A program made the translations under genes and the position numbers. This document shows, in pieces, positions 1-6,455 of a stretch of DNA of 18,903 nt; the stretch's first letter is position 1; each line of letters begins with the position of its first letter. The stretch covers positions 1-18,903 of the forward strand of contig CALGLM010000427.1 of assembly GCA_937930275.1 (NCBI GenBank). The letters run 5' to 3'. The stretch comes from an uncultured Ignavibacteria bacterium (lineage in GTDB: Bacteria; Bacteroidota; Ignavibacteria; Ignavibacteriales; Melioribacteraceae). Below the pieces are notes generated by a model. It was not told where the DNA came from, ran no database searches, and saw only the letters and a program-made list of their open reading frames with translations.

Positions 1-61
1 CTATTATAAACAAAATTCTACATTTTTTAATAATAAACGTAACAATTTATGCTTTTTATAA

Positions 62-256
62 TTATATTATTTTAATTATACTTACAACAACTACCATTCC
101 TATTATTATCACCAAGCATCCTTTCCCTAAAATCATGCCGCCAATCTTTCTTTCCAAACCGTTTTTAGTGGTCGGCATACCTGTTTTGCGGGCAAAATTT
201 TGCTTAACACGAGTAATTCCAACTAACCTTTTCCAAGAAAATCCGCCTTTGTTCAT
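62..256 (-). CDS. Small basic single-pass membrane protein, unknown function
   Basis: A 64-residue ORF. The first ~40 residues are rich in Lys/Arg (starting MNKGGFSWKR) and the last ~20 are almost purely hydrophobic (Ile/Val/Met), so it looks like a tail-anchored or single-helix membrane protein with a basic cytoplasmic part. The ATG is preceded at 264-269 by GAGGGG (minus-strand reading), 7 nt upstream, a good Shine-Dalgarno sequence that supports translation. It lies just beyond the terminator of the DHS-like gene, so it should have its own promoter in 257-325. From memory, short proteins with a similar 'KGGFSWKR...GIP.TK.G..RK.G' beginning occur in Bacteroidota-type genomes, but I cannot name a family or function. 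It could be a spurious ORF, but the clean split of composition and the RBS argue against that. Confidence 0.6.
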   Translation of the reverse strand: MNKGGFSWKRLVGITRVKQNFARKTGMPTTKNGLERKIGGMILGKGCLVIIIGMVVVVSIIKII

Positions 257-325
257 TATTTATCCCCTCACTTAATAACAAATTAATTATTTAAACTAAT
301 AAAATAAAGTGATTTATCCAAACAA

Positions 326-350
326 AAAATCCCCTATTAACGGGGATTTT
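326..350 (-). terminator. Rho-independent terminator of the DHS-like gene
   Basis: A perfect 9-bp inverted repeat (AAAATCCCC / GGGGATTTT) with a 7-nt loop lies 22 nt beyond the stop of the DHS-like gene. On the minus strand the stem is followed by a run of T (324-329) and more T-rich sequence. The plus strand also ends in TTTT, so it may work in both directions. Confidence 0.85.
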
Positions 351-372
351 GAGACCAATATTATGGATTAAA

Positions 373-1395
373 TTAATAAATATTTGATAAATTTTTATCT
401 TTTCTTTCTTTCCAACTACCTTTATGGTAAGCATATCCGGCAATTAAAGGTAAAGCTAAAGTAGCTTCGGCATAAACCATTTGTTCATAGGTTGTTTCAA
501 CTTTTCCCCAGCTGCTTGCTTCTTTTAATGTAGAAGATGATAATGCGCCGTCTCTAACATCTGCAACCGTAATTTGAACGGCATACTTATGCATTGGTGC
601 ATCTTCGGCTAAAATATCTGCCGCAACAACAATATCTTGAGTAAAGTTTTTAGGAACACCGCCGCCGATCATAAAAATACCGGTTTCTTTTGAAGCTAAT
701 TTTATTTTTGTCAATTCCAAAAAGTCTTTTGCGCTATCAATTGAGCAATGTTTTTCAGGATTATTAGTCTGATGAACCACAAAACCAAATCCTGCTGAAC
801 AATCCGAAAATGCAGGTACAAAAATAGGGACATTCTTTTTGTAAGCAGCATAAATTATGCTATCTTCTACTTTCGGACCACCGTTTTCATCCAAATATTT
901 TCCGAACTCTCTTAAATATTCACGAGATGAGTATGCTTTTGGTTCCATACTATCAAAAATCTTTTGTGTCGTTTCGTCACATATTCTTAATTCGTCTTCA
1001 TCAATATAAGTATCATAAATTCTATCGATATGTAAATCACGCAACAAATTATCGTCACTATAAGGTGAACCTAAATAATGTCTGAATCCCAATGCTTCAA
1101 AAAAATCTTGGTCAACCATTAATGCACCTGTAGAAACAATTGCATCAACCATATTATTCATAACCATATCATAAACAATTTTCTTTAATCCGGCACTAAA
1201 AATTGAACCTGCCAAAGTTAATATAACTGTACAATCTTTATCTTTTAACATCATGTCATAAATTTGAGAAGCTCTATTTAAATCACGCGATGAAAAAGCC
1301 ATACGTTCCATTGCTTCAACAATAGGAACGACGTTGTGCTCTTTAATATCAAAATGTTTAACTGTGGTTTTTAAAAAATCCGCTTTTGTAGGCAT
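373..1395 (-). CDS. Deoxyhypusine synthase-like protein (bacterial DHS family)
   Basis: The 340-residue protein matches the deoxyhypusine synthase fold over its whole length. Visible marks are the GGGVPKN motif at residues 244-250, where K249 is in the position of the lysine that forms the covalent intermediate in eukaryotic DHS, 'AGSIFSAGLKK' at 62-72, 'DAIVSTGALMVDQD' at 84-97, and the ending 'SWGK' at 295-298. Eukaryotic and archaeal DHS transfers the aminobutyl group of spermidine to eIF5A/aIF5A using NAD. Bacteria lack that substrate, so the role is more likely aminobutyl transfer to another amine (homospermidine-type polyamine chemistry). That is inference. The ATG has a strong RBS (GGAG at 1402-1405, 6 nt upstream). 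It follows the epimerase gene by 35 nt, probably in one transcript, and ends at the terminator at 326-350. Confidence 0.88.
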   Translation of the reverse strand: MPTKADFLKTTVKHFDIKEHNVVPIVEAMERMAFSSRDLNRASQIYDMMLKDKDCTVILTLAGSIFSAGLKKIVYDMVMNNMVDAIVSTGALMVDQDFFEALGFRHYLGSPYSDDNLLRDLHIDRIYDTYIDEDELRICDETTQKIFDSMEPKAYSSREYLREFGKYLDENGGPKVEDSIIYAAYKKNVPIFVPAFSDCSAGFGFVVHQTNNPEKHCSIDSAKDFLELTKIKLASKETGIFMIGGGVPKNFTQDIVVAADILAEDAPMHKYAVQITVADVRDGALSSSTLKEASSWGKVETTYEQMVYAEATLALPLIAGYAYHKGSWKERKDKNLSNIY

Positions 1396-1430
1396 GTTTT
1401 TCTCCGTTTATATTATTAATTAATTTCAAT

Positions 1431-2468
1431 TTAAAAAAATAACTTGGCAATGCTTAGTATTCCTTGTTTCCAAGGTACACGATGTGATATTCCTGATGCT
1501 TCCTTAAAAGAATCCAAATTTGACAAATACCATTTGTAATTTTTAATCAATGCATCTTTATTGGAAAATTTCGGTTTATAGCTAAGCATTTTTTCTGCTT
1601 TTTCGATCGATACAAACGAATCCTTGCTTGCAGTTTCGTAAACCCATTTGTATAATGGGGATAATTTCAAGGCTTCCAGTACTCTTAGCGTTAAAATGAT
1701 CGGCATTTCAGGTAAACCGACAATTCGCTTACCAAAACCTGCTTCATCCAAAACAGCTTGATAATCTTCACGCATAGTAGTATATTCTTTAGCCCCGATG
1801 TTAAAAACATCATTAACTTTATCTTCTTCGAGTACCAAACAATTATTAATTACTTCACATAAATCTTCAACGTCCAGCAATTGATAGCGATTAAATCCGT
1901 CACCTATCATCGGAAAACTTCTGCCGTCTTTTGCCCAATCGTAAAATAGTGCAAAAACGCCAAGTCTCTCGGGTCCGACAAAAGATTTAGGTCTTAAAAT
2001 GGTAACACATAACCCTTTTTCTCTTGCAGTCTCGCATTCCTTTTCTGCAAGAATTTTGGCTTTACCGTAAGGACCAACACCGTTAAGTTTATCTGTTTCA
2101 TACAACGGATGATGATCGGGTATTCCGTACACAGCAGTCGAGCTTATATGAACAAACCTTTTTATATTATACTTCAATGCTGCTTCAACAAGTATTCTTG
2201 TACCAATAACATCGGTCGTATAAATATCATCTGCAGGATATAACGGCAATGCCGCAGCACAATGAATAACAAAATCTTGCCCTTGCATTAGTTTATCAAC
2301 AGTTTTTTCGTCTCGTATATCGCCTATTACAGCATTAATTTTGTCTTTGCAATCCGGGTAATCAAATTCTACTAAATCGAGTGAAGTTACTTCGTGATTT
2401 AGACTTAGCAAATATCTAATTAGGTTAATGCCTAAAAATCCGCTACCGCCTGTTACAAATATTTTCAT
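1431..2468 (-). CDS. NAD-dependent epimerase/dehydratase (extended SDR)
   Basis: The 345-residue protein begins with the Rossmann dinucleotide motif TGGSGFLG (G7, G10, G13), has an acidic residue at the end of the second strand (D31), 'HCAAALP' at 69-75, the catalytic Ser/Thr region 'HISSTAVYG' (107-115) and the YxxxK pair Y134/K138. These mark an extended short-chain dehydrogenase/reductase of the sugar-nucleotide epimerase/3-beta-hydroxysteroid dehydrogenase type, acting in the cytosol. The N-terminal half is diagnostic. The C-terminal substrate domain does not tell me the substrate. No strong Shine-Dalgarno precedes the ATG, only a weak GGA. It is probably cotranscribed with the DHS-like gene 35 nt downstream. 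A direct functional link between the two is not evident. Confidence 0.85.
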   Translation of the reverse strand: MKIFVTGGSGFLGINLIRYLLSLNHEVTSLDLVEFDYPDCKDKINAVIGDIRDEKTVDKLMQGQDFVIHCAAALPLYPADDIYTTDVIGTRILVEAALKYNIKRFVHISSTAVYGIPDHHPLYETDKLNGVGPYGKAKILAEKECETAREKGLCVTILRPKSFVGPERLGVFALFYDWAKDGRSFPMIGDGFNRYQLLDVEDLCEVINNCLVLEEDKVNDVFNIGAKEYTTMREDYQAVLDEAGFGKRIVGLPEMPIILTLRVLEALKLSPLYKWVYETASKDSFVSIEKAEKMLSYKPKFSNKDALIKNYKWYLSNLDSFKEASGISHRVPWKQGILSIAKLFF

Positions 2469-2538
2469 CTTATTCCGAAATCTTTAAAATACAAAAATAA
2501 TCATTTTTATGCATTAAAACTATAGTAAAATGCAAATT

Positions 2539-2608
2539 AGATTTCAGATTTCAGATTTCAGACTTAAGACGATAGACGATAGACGATAGATATTAGACAA
2601 TAGACTTA
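2539..2608. repeat. Ten tandem heptamers AGAYNNN (70 bp)
   Basis: Ten consecutive 7-base units fill these 70 bases exactly: AGATTTC three times, AGACTTA, AGACGAT three times, AGATATT, AGACAAT, AGACTTA. Every unit begins AGA followed by C or T, while the last three bases vary in blocks. The repeat lies between the epimerase gene and the RloB-like gene and encodes nothing obvious. Similar intergenic heptamer runs are known to me from Bacteroidota genomes, where their role is unclear. Confidence 0.85.
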
Positions 2609-2708
2609 GTATAAAAACCGACACTTAGGGGATTTTGAAAAACTCCCAATGTAATACTTTATATTATTTAAACTTAAGTTAAAATAAATAATTAGTCGGT
2701 TATTATAC
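2609..2708. repeat. 100-bp segment bounded by 14-bp inverted repeats
   Basis: The arms are at 2609-2622 (GTATAAAAACCGAC) and 2695-2708 (reverse complement GTATAATAACCGAC), matching at 13 of 14 positions with 72 nt between them. The left arm begins exactly where the heptamer run ends. The interior is AT-rich with the palindrome AACTTAAGTT. No target-site duplication is visible. It could be a miniature element remnant, a large stem-loop at the 3' end of the RloB-like transcript, or a non-coding element. The sequence does not decide. Confidence 0.5.
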
Positions 2709-2718
2709 CCATCACTAT

Positions 2719-3396
2719 TTAATTAGTCAATTTTACTTTTTGGAAATTAATAATTTTTTCAACCAAGCGATAAACAAATGTAGCTAAACTATCCGGCACC
2801 GGGTCTACATCTGAAATTAATTTTTTAGCATTAGTAATAGCTAATTCCGTTGCCGGAATAAAACGATAATAGTTTGGCCTTTTCTTATTATAACCATTAA
2901 ATAATTCCGATATCTTTGTTTCTAAATATGTCTTTCCGTTCTTACTTTGCTTTTTATTGTGCAATATAAGGTCTTTTTCTTTTACATCAATACAACTGAC
3001 ATCTTGTTTATGTATTAAAAGCCATAATTCAAAACAAGGATTGCTGAAAGCAAACCCAATATTATCTTTTTTACAATTTTTGTAAATTTCCTGAATATCG
3101 TTAAGCGAATTAGAACCTCTATCTCTATCAATAACAAGCCACAATTCATCTTTTTGGGTATCAATATTATTTTCTTCATTGTATATTTGTAGTCTTTTTA
3201 ATACTTGTTTTGGAGAACTCCGTCCCCCTTTAGTATTAAGCACAATAATATTAATATTTAATTTAAGCAAGCCGGTGTTTTTAAGATAATCGAAATATAT
3301 TTTTTCAGTCTTCTCTCCTTCCGTTGCTATAACAAAAAGCTTTCTTTGTTCTCTAACATTTTCAATTCTGGTAAATTTAGTAAACTCCCTTTTCAT
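2719..3396 (-). CDS. rloB: RloB-family TOPRIM-like protein (putative phage-defence effector)
   Basis: With the start chosen here the protein has 225 residues. It shows RloB-family marks: 'VIATEGEKTEKIYF' at 22-35 (E26, E28), 'LWLVIDRDRGSN' at 85-96 (D90, D92), and 'SNPCFELWLL' at 118-127 with E123. The Glu motif followed by DxD resembles a TOPRIM/OLD-type metal-binding nuclease core. RloB proteins are usually paired with an AAA ATPase in restriction-linked or abortive-infection loci. The frame is open further upstream to a TTG at 3429, but the ATG at 3396 has AAGGG (3404-3408) 7 nt upstream. This RBS overlaps the stop codon of the ATPase gene (3407-3409), suggesting translational coupling and fixing the start. 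Nuclease activity is inferred from the family. Confidence 0.85.
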   Translation of the reverse strand: MKREFTKFTRIENVREQRKLFVIATEGEKTEKIYFDYLKNTGLLKLNINIIVLNTKGGRSSPKQVLKRLQIYNEENNIDTQKDELWLVIDRDRGSNSLNDIQEIYKNCKKDNIGFAFSNPCFELWLLIHKQDVSCIDVKEKDLILHNKKQSKNGKTYLETKISELFNGYNKKRPNYYRFIPATELAITNAKKLISDVDPVPDSLATFVYRLVEKIINFQKVKLTN

Positions 3397-3400
3397 AAAA

Positions 3401-3408
3401 CCGCCCTT
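3401..3408 (-). promoter_or_regulatory. Ribosome binding site deciding the rloB start
   Basis: AAGGGCGG on the minus strand sits just upstream of the ATG at 3394-3396 and overlaps the TAA of the ATPase gene. It favours this ATG over the TTG 33 bases upstream, which would overlap the ATPase gene by 23 nt. Confidence 0.65.
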
Positions 3409-4750
3409 ATATTTTGGGGATAGCTCCAAACCTTCCTAACAAGTAATCATTTACAATACGTTTATCAAAACGGATATCTTTATATTCTGCAAGCGAATAA
3501 ATATTAGTTTCTTGATTTTCATTTTTTTCCGTAAACCAAATTTCATCTTTTCTAAGTAAATCAAAATCTAATAAATATTCCTCGTGGGTTGTAAAAATTA
3601 ACTGTACCTTTTTATTAAACGACTGATTAATAAAAACATCAATAAACCATTTGGTTAACAAAGGATGAAGACTTCTGTTTAATTCATCAATAAAAACGAC
3701 TAATTCCCTATCATCTTCTTCAATTAGTAAAGGAATTATATCAAACAATCTTCTTGTACCATCAGATTCCATATTAAGTTCAAAATACTCACAACCTTTT
3801 TCATTAATTCTATTATGTTTAGCGTAAAGCTTTTTTGCAATTATTTCGTTATTGTCTTTTTTTGTAACTAATATTAAATCATTACCCATATTAGCATTTA
3901 TAAATGCAGATTTTTGTGGTTTAAGCGTATTCTTAATATCATTTTTTATTAATTCAGGAATATCAATAAGGTTTTCAAATTTAACTTCTCTAAGTTCAAT
4001 GCCATCTATACCTGTACCCGGCGTACTAATTAAGGTTTCAAATTTGTTAAAAAAATCTTTTGAATTATCTAAGTTAATAAGTAAAGGCTGATATTTTGAA
4101 TTTGGGAATAATATTAATAAGTCTTTATTGATCCAATCAAGTGAATCAATTATTCCTTTATAATTTTTAAAATTATTATCCGTTTTATGCAAAAAACACT
4201 CAGTTAAAAATAATTGATTTTTTCTTGTACCTTCTGCTAAAAACTTAACGAAGTTCCTATCTTTTGCAGTAATTTTTGTGCTATTAAAAAAATTAAAAGA
4301 ATATTTTTTGAACTCATCAATCGTTCTTTCATAAATCGGTTTTTGCTTATCGGTTGTAATATCATACAACCACTCCTCGTAAATCATTTCACTATCTGCA
4401 ACAAACCCAAATGAATATATTTTATTATTTTTCAGAAATTCAATTTCAAGTTTTGACGGTTTATTTTTGTATTTTGTATTTAGTTTAAAAGGCACTAAAG
4501 GAATAACTTCTTCCGGTTGAGTCCCTTTTATTACAAAACGTTTTAACACATCAATCGCTTTAATTAAATTACTTTTACCGGATGCATTTGCTCCATAAAC
4601 GGCTGCAATTTTTAATAAAGAAAAATTTTTCTTCTTATTTACCTGCAAAGTATGCAATTCTTTATGTTGTTGCACTTTACCCGCAGCCATAGAAAAATTT
4701 ACTTTTTCTCCAAAACTTAAAAAGTTCTCAATATTAAGTGATATAATCAT
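3407..4750 (-). CDS. rloA: AAA/ABC-type ATPase, RloA-like (partner of RloB)
   Basis: The 447-residue protein has an ABC/RecF/SMC-like ATPase head without a long coiled coil. Seen are the N-terminal strand 'SLNIENFLSFGEK' (4-16), Walker A GANASGKS (53-60), an ABC-signature-like 'ESDGTRRLF' (328-336), Walker B 'LVVFIDE' (350-356, D355/E356) followed by 'LHPLL' (D-loop area), and the switch His in 'IFTTHE' (H389). The protein ends in 'YLLGRFGAIPKI', a typical end for this family as I remember it. Such ATPases sense phage proteins or nucleic acid and control a TOPRIM-like partner in OLD/PARIS/AbiL-type systems. The RloB-like partner follows immediately and is probably translationally coupled. The ATG has no Shine-Dalgarno. 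Regulatory structures lie upstream (4772-4851). Confidence 0.88.
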   Translation of the reverse strand: MIISLNIENFLSFGEKVNFSMAAGKVQQHKELHTLQVNKKKNFSLLKIAAVYGANASGKSNLIKAIDVLKRFVIKGTQPEEVIPLVPFKLNTKYKNKPSKLEIEFLKNNKIYSFGFVADSEMIYEEWLYDITTDKQKPIYERTIDEFKKYSFNFFNSTKITAKDRNFVKFLAEGTRKNQLFLTECFLHKTDNNFKNYKGIIDSLDWINKDLLILFPNSKYQPLLINLDNSKDFFNKFETLISTPGTGIDGIELREVKFENLIDIPELIKNDIKNTLKPQKSAFINANMGNDLILVTKKDNNEIIAKKLYAKHNRINEKGCEYFELNMESDGTRRLFDIIPLLIEEDDRELVVFIDELNRSLHPLLTKWFIDVFINQSFNKKVQLIFTTHEEYLLDFDLLRKDEIWFTEKNENQETNIYSLAEYKDIRFDKRIVNDYLLGRFGAIPKI

Positions 4751-4771
4751 TTTTTCTTATTACTATTGTTT

Positions 4772-4790
4772 AATGTGATTTTTTCACATT
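4772..4790 (-). promoter_or_regulatory. Leader hairpin in the rloAB mRNA
   Basis: A perfect 7-bp inverted repeat AATGTGA/TCACATT with a 5-nt loop lies 22-40 nt upstream of the ATPase ATG. Given the promoter proposed at 4800-4828, transcription would start near 4793, putting this hairpin at the extreme 5' end of the mRNA. It could stabilise the transcript, or act at DNA level as a binding palindrome. Confidence 0.45.
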
Positions 4791-4799
4791 TTCATATCT

Positions 4800-4828
4800 A
4801 ATTTACGCAATTTCTTTACGTTTGTCAA
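4800..4828 (-). promoter_or_regulatory. Candidate sigma70-type promoter for rloAB
   Basis: On the minus strand a full-consensus -35 box TTGACA (4823-4828) is followed after 17 nt by TAAATT (4800-4805), about 50 nt upstream of the ATPase ATG. The -35 match is 6/6 and the -10 match 4/6 to TATAAT. The expected transcription start is near 4793. The region is AT-rich, so a chance -10 match is easy. The -35 is more telling. Confidence 0.5.
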
Positions 4829-4851
4829 CTATTTTCTTTACAAACGTAAAG
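4814..4851. promoter_or_regulatory. Perfect 12-bp inverted repeat, candidate operator
   Basis: CTTTACGTTTGT at 4814-4825 and its exact reverse complement at 4840-4851 are separated by 14 nt. The left arm overlaps the -35 box of the proposed rloAB promoter, so a dimeric regulator bound here would block or modulate it. The site is also about 120-155 nt upstream of the divergent secreted nuclease gene and might affect both. Two 12-base half-sites with 26-bp centre spacing could also be a cruciform. The spacer is long for a terminator and has no T-run. Confidence 0.6.
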
Positions 4852-4911
4852 CATTTTGTTAATATTTTTAAAGTGTAAAATAAAGCAAGTATTCTAATCA
4901 ACTATTTTTTT

Positions 4912-4940
4912 TTGCAATTCTCACCTATTAATCGTATTAT
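4912..4940 (+). promoter_or_regulatory. Candidate promoter for the secreted nuclease gene
   Basis: TTGCAA (4912-4917), a 17-nt spacer and TATTAT (4935-4940) lie 29 nt before the ATG at 4969. The match is 4/6 and 5/6 to the sigma70 consensus. The surrounding sequence is very AT-rich, so this is a tentative call. Confidence 0.33.
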
Positions 4941-4968
4941 TATTATTTAATAATTTTAAAGTGTTCTT

Positions 4969-6075
4969 ATGATACGATATATTTTTATTTGCTTTATATC
5001 TATTTACTCGGCTGTTTTTGGATGGGGAGGCGAAGCTCATTATTTAATAAATCAAAAATCCGTTTACGGTTTTCCCGGGGATTCACAATATTTATTTTCA
5101 TTACAACAGGTTTTAGCAGATCATGCAAGCGATGCTGATGCAAGAAAAGGTCAAGACCCTACCGAAGCCCCTAAGCATTATATAGATATTGATAATTATT
5201 CCTACTTTACTACTTACGGATATATCCCTGAAGATATTGATACTTTAATTAATATGTACGGGTATAATTTTGTTTACGATCAAGGAATTTTGCCATGGGC
5301 TGTTGTTGCGGCTTTTGATAGTTTAAAAGCTAATTTTTCAAGATTAAATTTTGAAAAGGCAGCACTTATTGCCGCCGATCTCGGTCATTATATCGGTGAT
5401 GCAAGCATGCCCTTACATATCACTACCAACTATAACGGACAAATGACGGGACAAACCGGAATACACTCCAGATACGAATCTAAAATGATTAGCACTTACA
5501 TTGACGAAATAAGCTATAATAAGAATTATGCTGTATATATTAACGACGTATCTGAGTATGTATTCGATTTTATTTACTATAATTATCCTTATGTCGATTC
5601 GTTACTCGCTGCTGATTTAACAGCAAAAGCTACTTCAGGCGGTTCGTATAATAGTACTTATTACTCCAAATTATGGTCACTTACAAAGTATTTTACTACA
5701 AATTTACTAAGAAAATCCTCTTCGGCGTTAGCTTCATTAATTTATACCGCTTGGATTGACGCCGGTAAACCGCTGCCGACTGATGTTAAATCTGAAGAAT
5801 TTATAGCTAATAGTTTTGAATTATATCAAAATTACCCTAATCCATTTAATCCGTCAACCAATATCACATTTTCCGTTAATAACCCCTCCGATGTATCTAT
5901 TGAAATATTTAACGGCATTGGGGAACTTGTTAAACACGAAAACTTTGGTTTTTTAGGACAAGGAAAGTATAATTATTACTTTAAAGCTGATTCGGATATG
6001 CCATCCGGAATCTATATTTACAAACTTACATCAAATAATAATTTCAAATCAAATAAAATGATTTTAGTTAAATAA
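4969..6075 (+). CDS. Secreted S1/P1 nuclease / zinc phospholipase C family protein with T9SS C-terminal domain
   Basis: The 368-residue protein has an 18-residue signal peptide that ends just before W19. In the S1/P1 nuclease-phospholipase C superfamily the mature N-terminal Trp helps bind zinc. The other ligands appear in family order: H24, D55, H70 ('KHYID'), H140 and D144 ('GHYIGD'), H150 ('MPLH'), H166 and E170 ('GIHSRYE'). The trinuclear zinc site therefore looks complete and the enzyme should cleave phosphodiesters in nucleic acids or phospholipids. Residues ~282-368 form a beta-rich sorting domain starting with 'ELYQNYPNPFNPST', the type IX secretion signal style of Ignavibacteria and relatives, ending 'KMILVK'. 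It is thus expected on the cell surface or outside the cell. There is no Shine-Dalgarno before the ATG. A TSUP gene follows after 15 nt. I cannot tell nuclease from lipase activity. Confidence 0.85.
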   Translation: MIRYIFICFISIYSAVFGWGGEAHYLINQKSVYGFPGDSQYLFSLQQVLADHASDADARKGQDPTEAPKHYIDIDNYSYFTTYGYIPEDIDTLINMYGYNFVYDQGILPWAVVAAFDSLKANFSRLNFEKAALIAADLGHYIGDASMPLHITTNYNGQMTGQTGIHSRYESKMISTYIDEISYNKNYAVYINDVSEYVFDFIYYNYPYVDSLLAADLTAKATSGGSYNSTYYSKLWSLTKYFTTNLLRKSSSALASLIYTAWIDAGKPLPTDVKSEEFIANSFELYQNYPNPFNPSTNITFSVNNPSDVSIEIFNGIGELVKHENFGFLGQGKYNYYFKADSDMPSGIYIYKLTSNNNFKSNKMILVK

Positions 6076-6090
6076 GTTGGGAATTAACTA

Positions 6091-6453
6091 ATGAATGAAT
6101 TAATAATTTTAATAATTATAGGTGTTTTAGCAGGAGCAATGAGCGGTATTTTGGGTATTGGAGGCGGAATAATCGTAATTCCTGCTTTGGTTATGATATT
6201 AGGTTATAGTCAACAAGCTGCTCAAGGTACTTCTTTAGGTTTATTATTACCCCCAGTCGGAATATTAGCAGTAATTAACTATTATAATAAGGGCTTTGTA
6301 AATATTAAAGCTGTAATTGTTATGGCTATTGCTTTTTTAATAGGAAGTTATTTTTCTTCTAAATTTGCCACCGAATTACCGGAATCAGTACTAAAAAAGA
6401 TATTTGGAGTATTTTTAGTTTTTTACGCTTTTAAATTATTTTTTGAAAAATAA
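6091..6453 (+). CDS. Half-length TSUP (TauE/SafE) family membrane protein
   Basis: The 120-residue protein is almost entirely hydrophobic, with about four membrane helices. The first contains 'SGILGIGGGIIVIPAL' (residues 19-34), the typical TSUP repeat motif, followed by 'GTSLG' at 46-50. TSUP permeases such as sulfite exporters normally have ~250 residues made of two such repeats. Here only one repeat is encoded, so it would have to work as a dimer, or it is a decayed gene. The C-terminus 'LLKIFGVFLVFYAFKLFF'-like helix reads like a natural repeat end and no second repeat follows, so I favour a genuine half-size protein. It starts 15 nt after the secreted nuclease gene, probably cotranscribed, and its stop codon is 2 nt from that of the convergent lolA. 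Substrate unknown. Confidence 0.8.
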   Translation: MNELIILIIIGVLAGAMSGILGIGGGIIVIPALVMILGYSQQAAQGTSLGLLLPPVGILAVINYYNKGFVNIKAVIVMAIAFLIGSYFSSKFATELPESVLKKIFGVFLVFYAFKLFFEK

Positions 6454-6455
6454 TT

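Noticed and set aside
2539..2608. CRISPR array
   Set aside because: Units are 7 bp with no spacers and no cas genes; a simple tandem repeat.
3397..3429. Upstream TTG start for the RloB-like gene (236 residues)
   Set aside because: It would overlap the ATPase gene by 23 nt and has poorly spaced RBS; the ATG at 3396 has a well-placed AAGGG.
3852..4091. 79-codon plus-strand ORF inside the ATPase gene
   Set aside because: Antisense shadow of the RloA-like gene, no motif support.
4774..4788. CRP-like site TGTGA...TCACA
   Set aside because: The spacer is 5 nt, whereas the CRP consensus has 6; as an RNA hairpin at the mRNA start it makes more sense.
4866..4964. Direct repeat TTTTAAAGTGT (4866-4876 and 4954-4964)
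   Set aside because: An 11-base, mostly AT repeat in a very AT-rich intergenic region can arise by chance, and it fits no promoter spacing.
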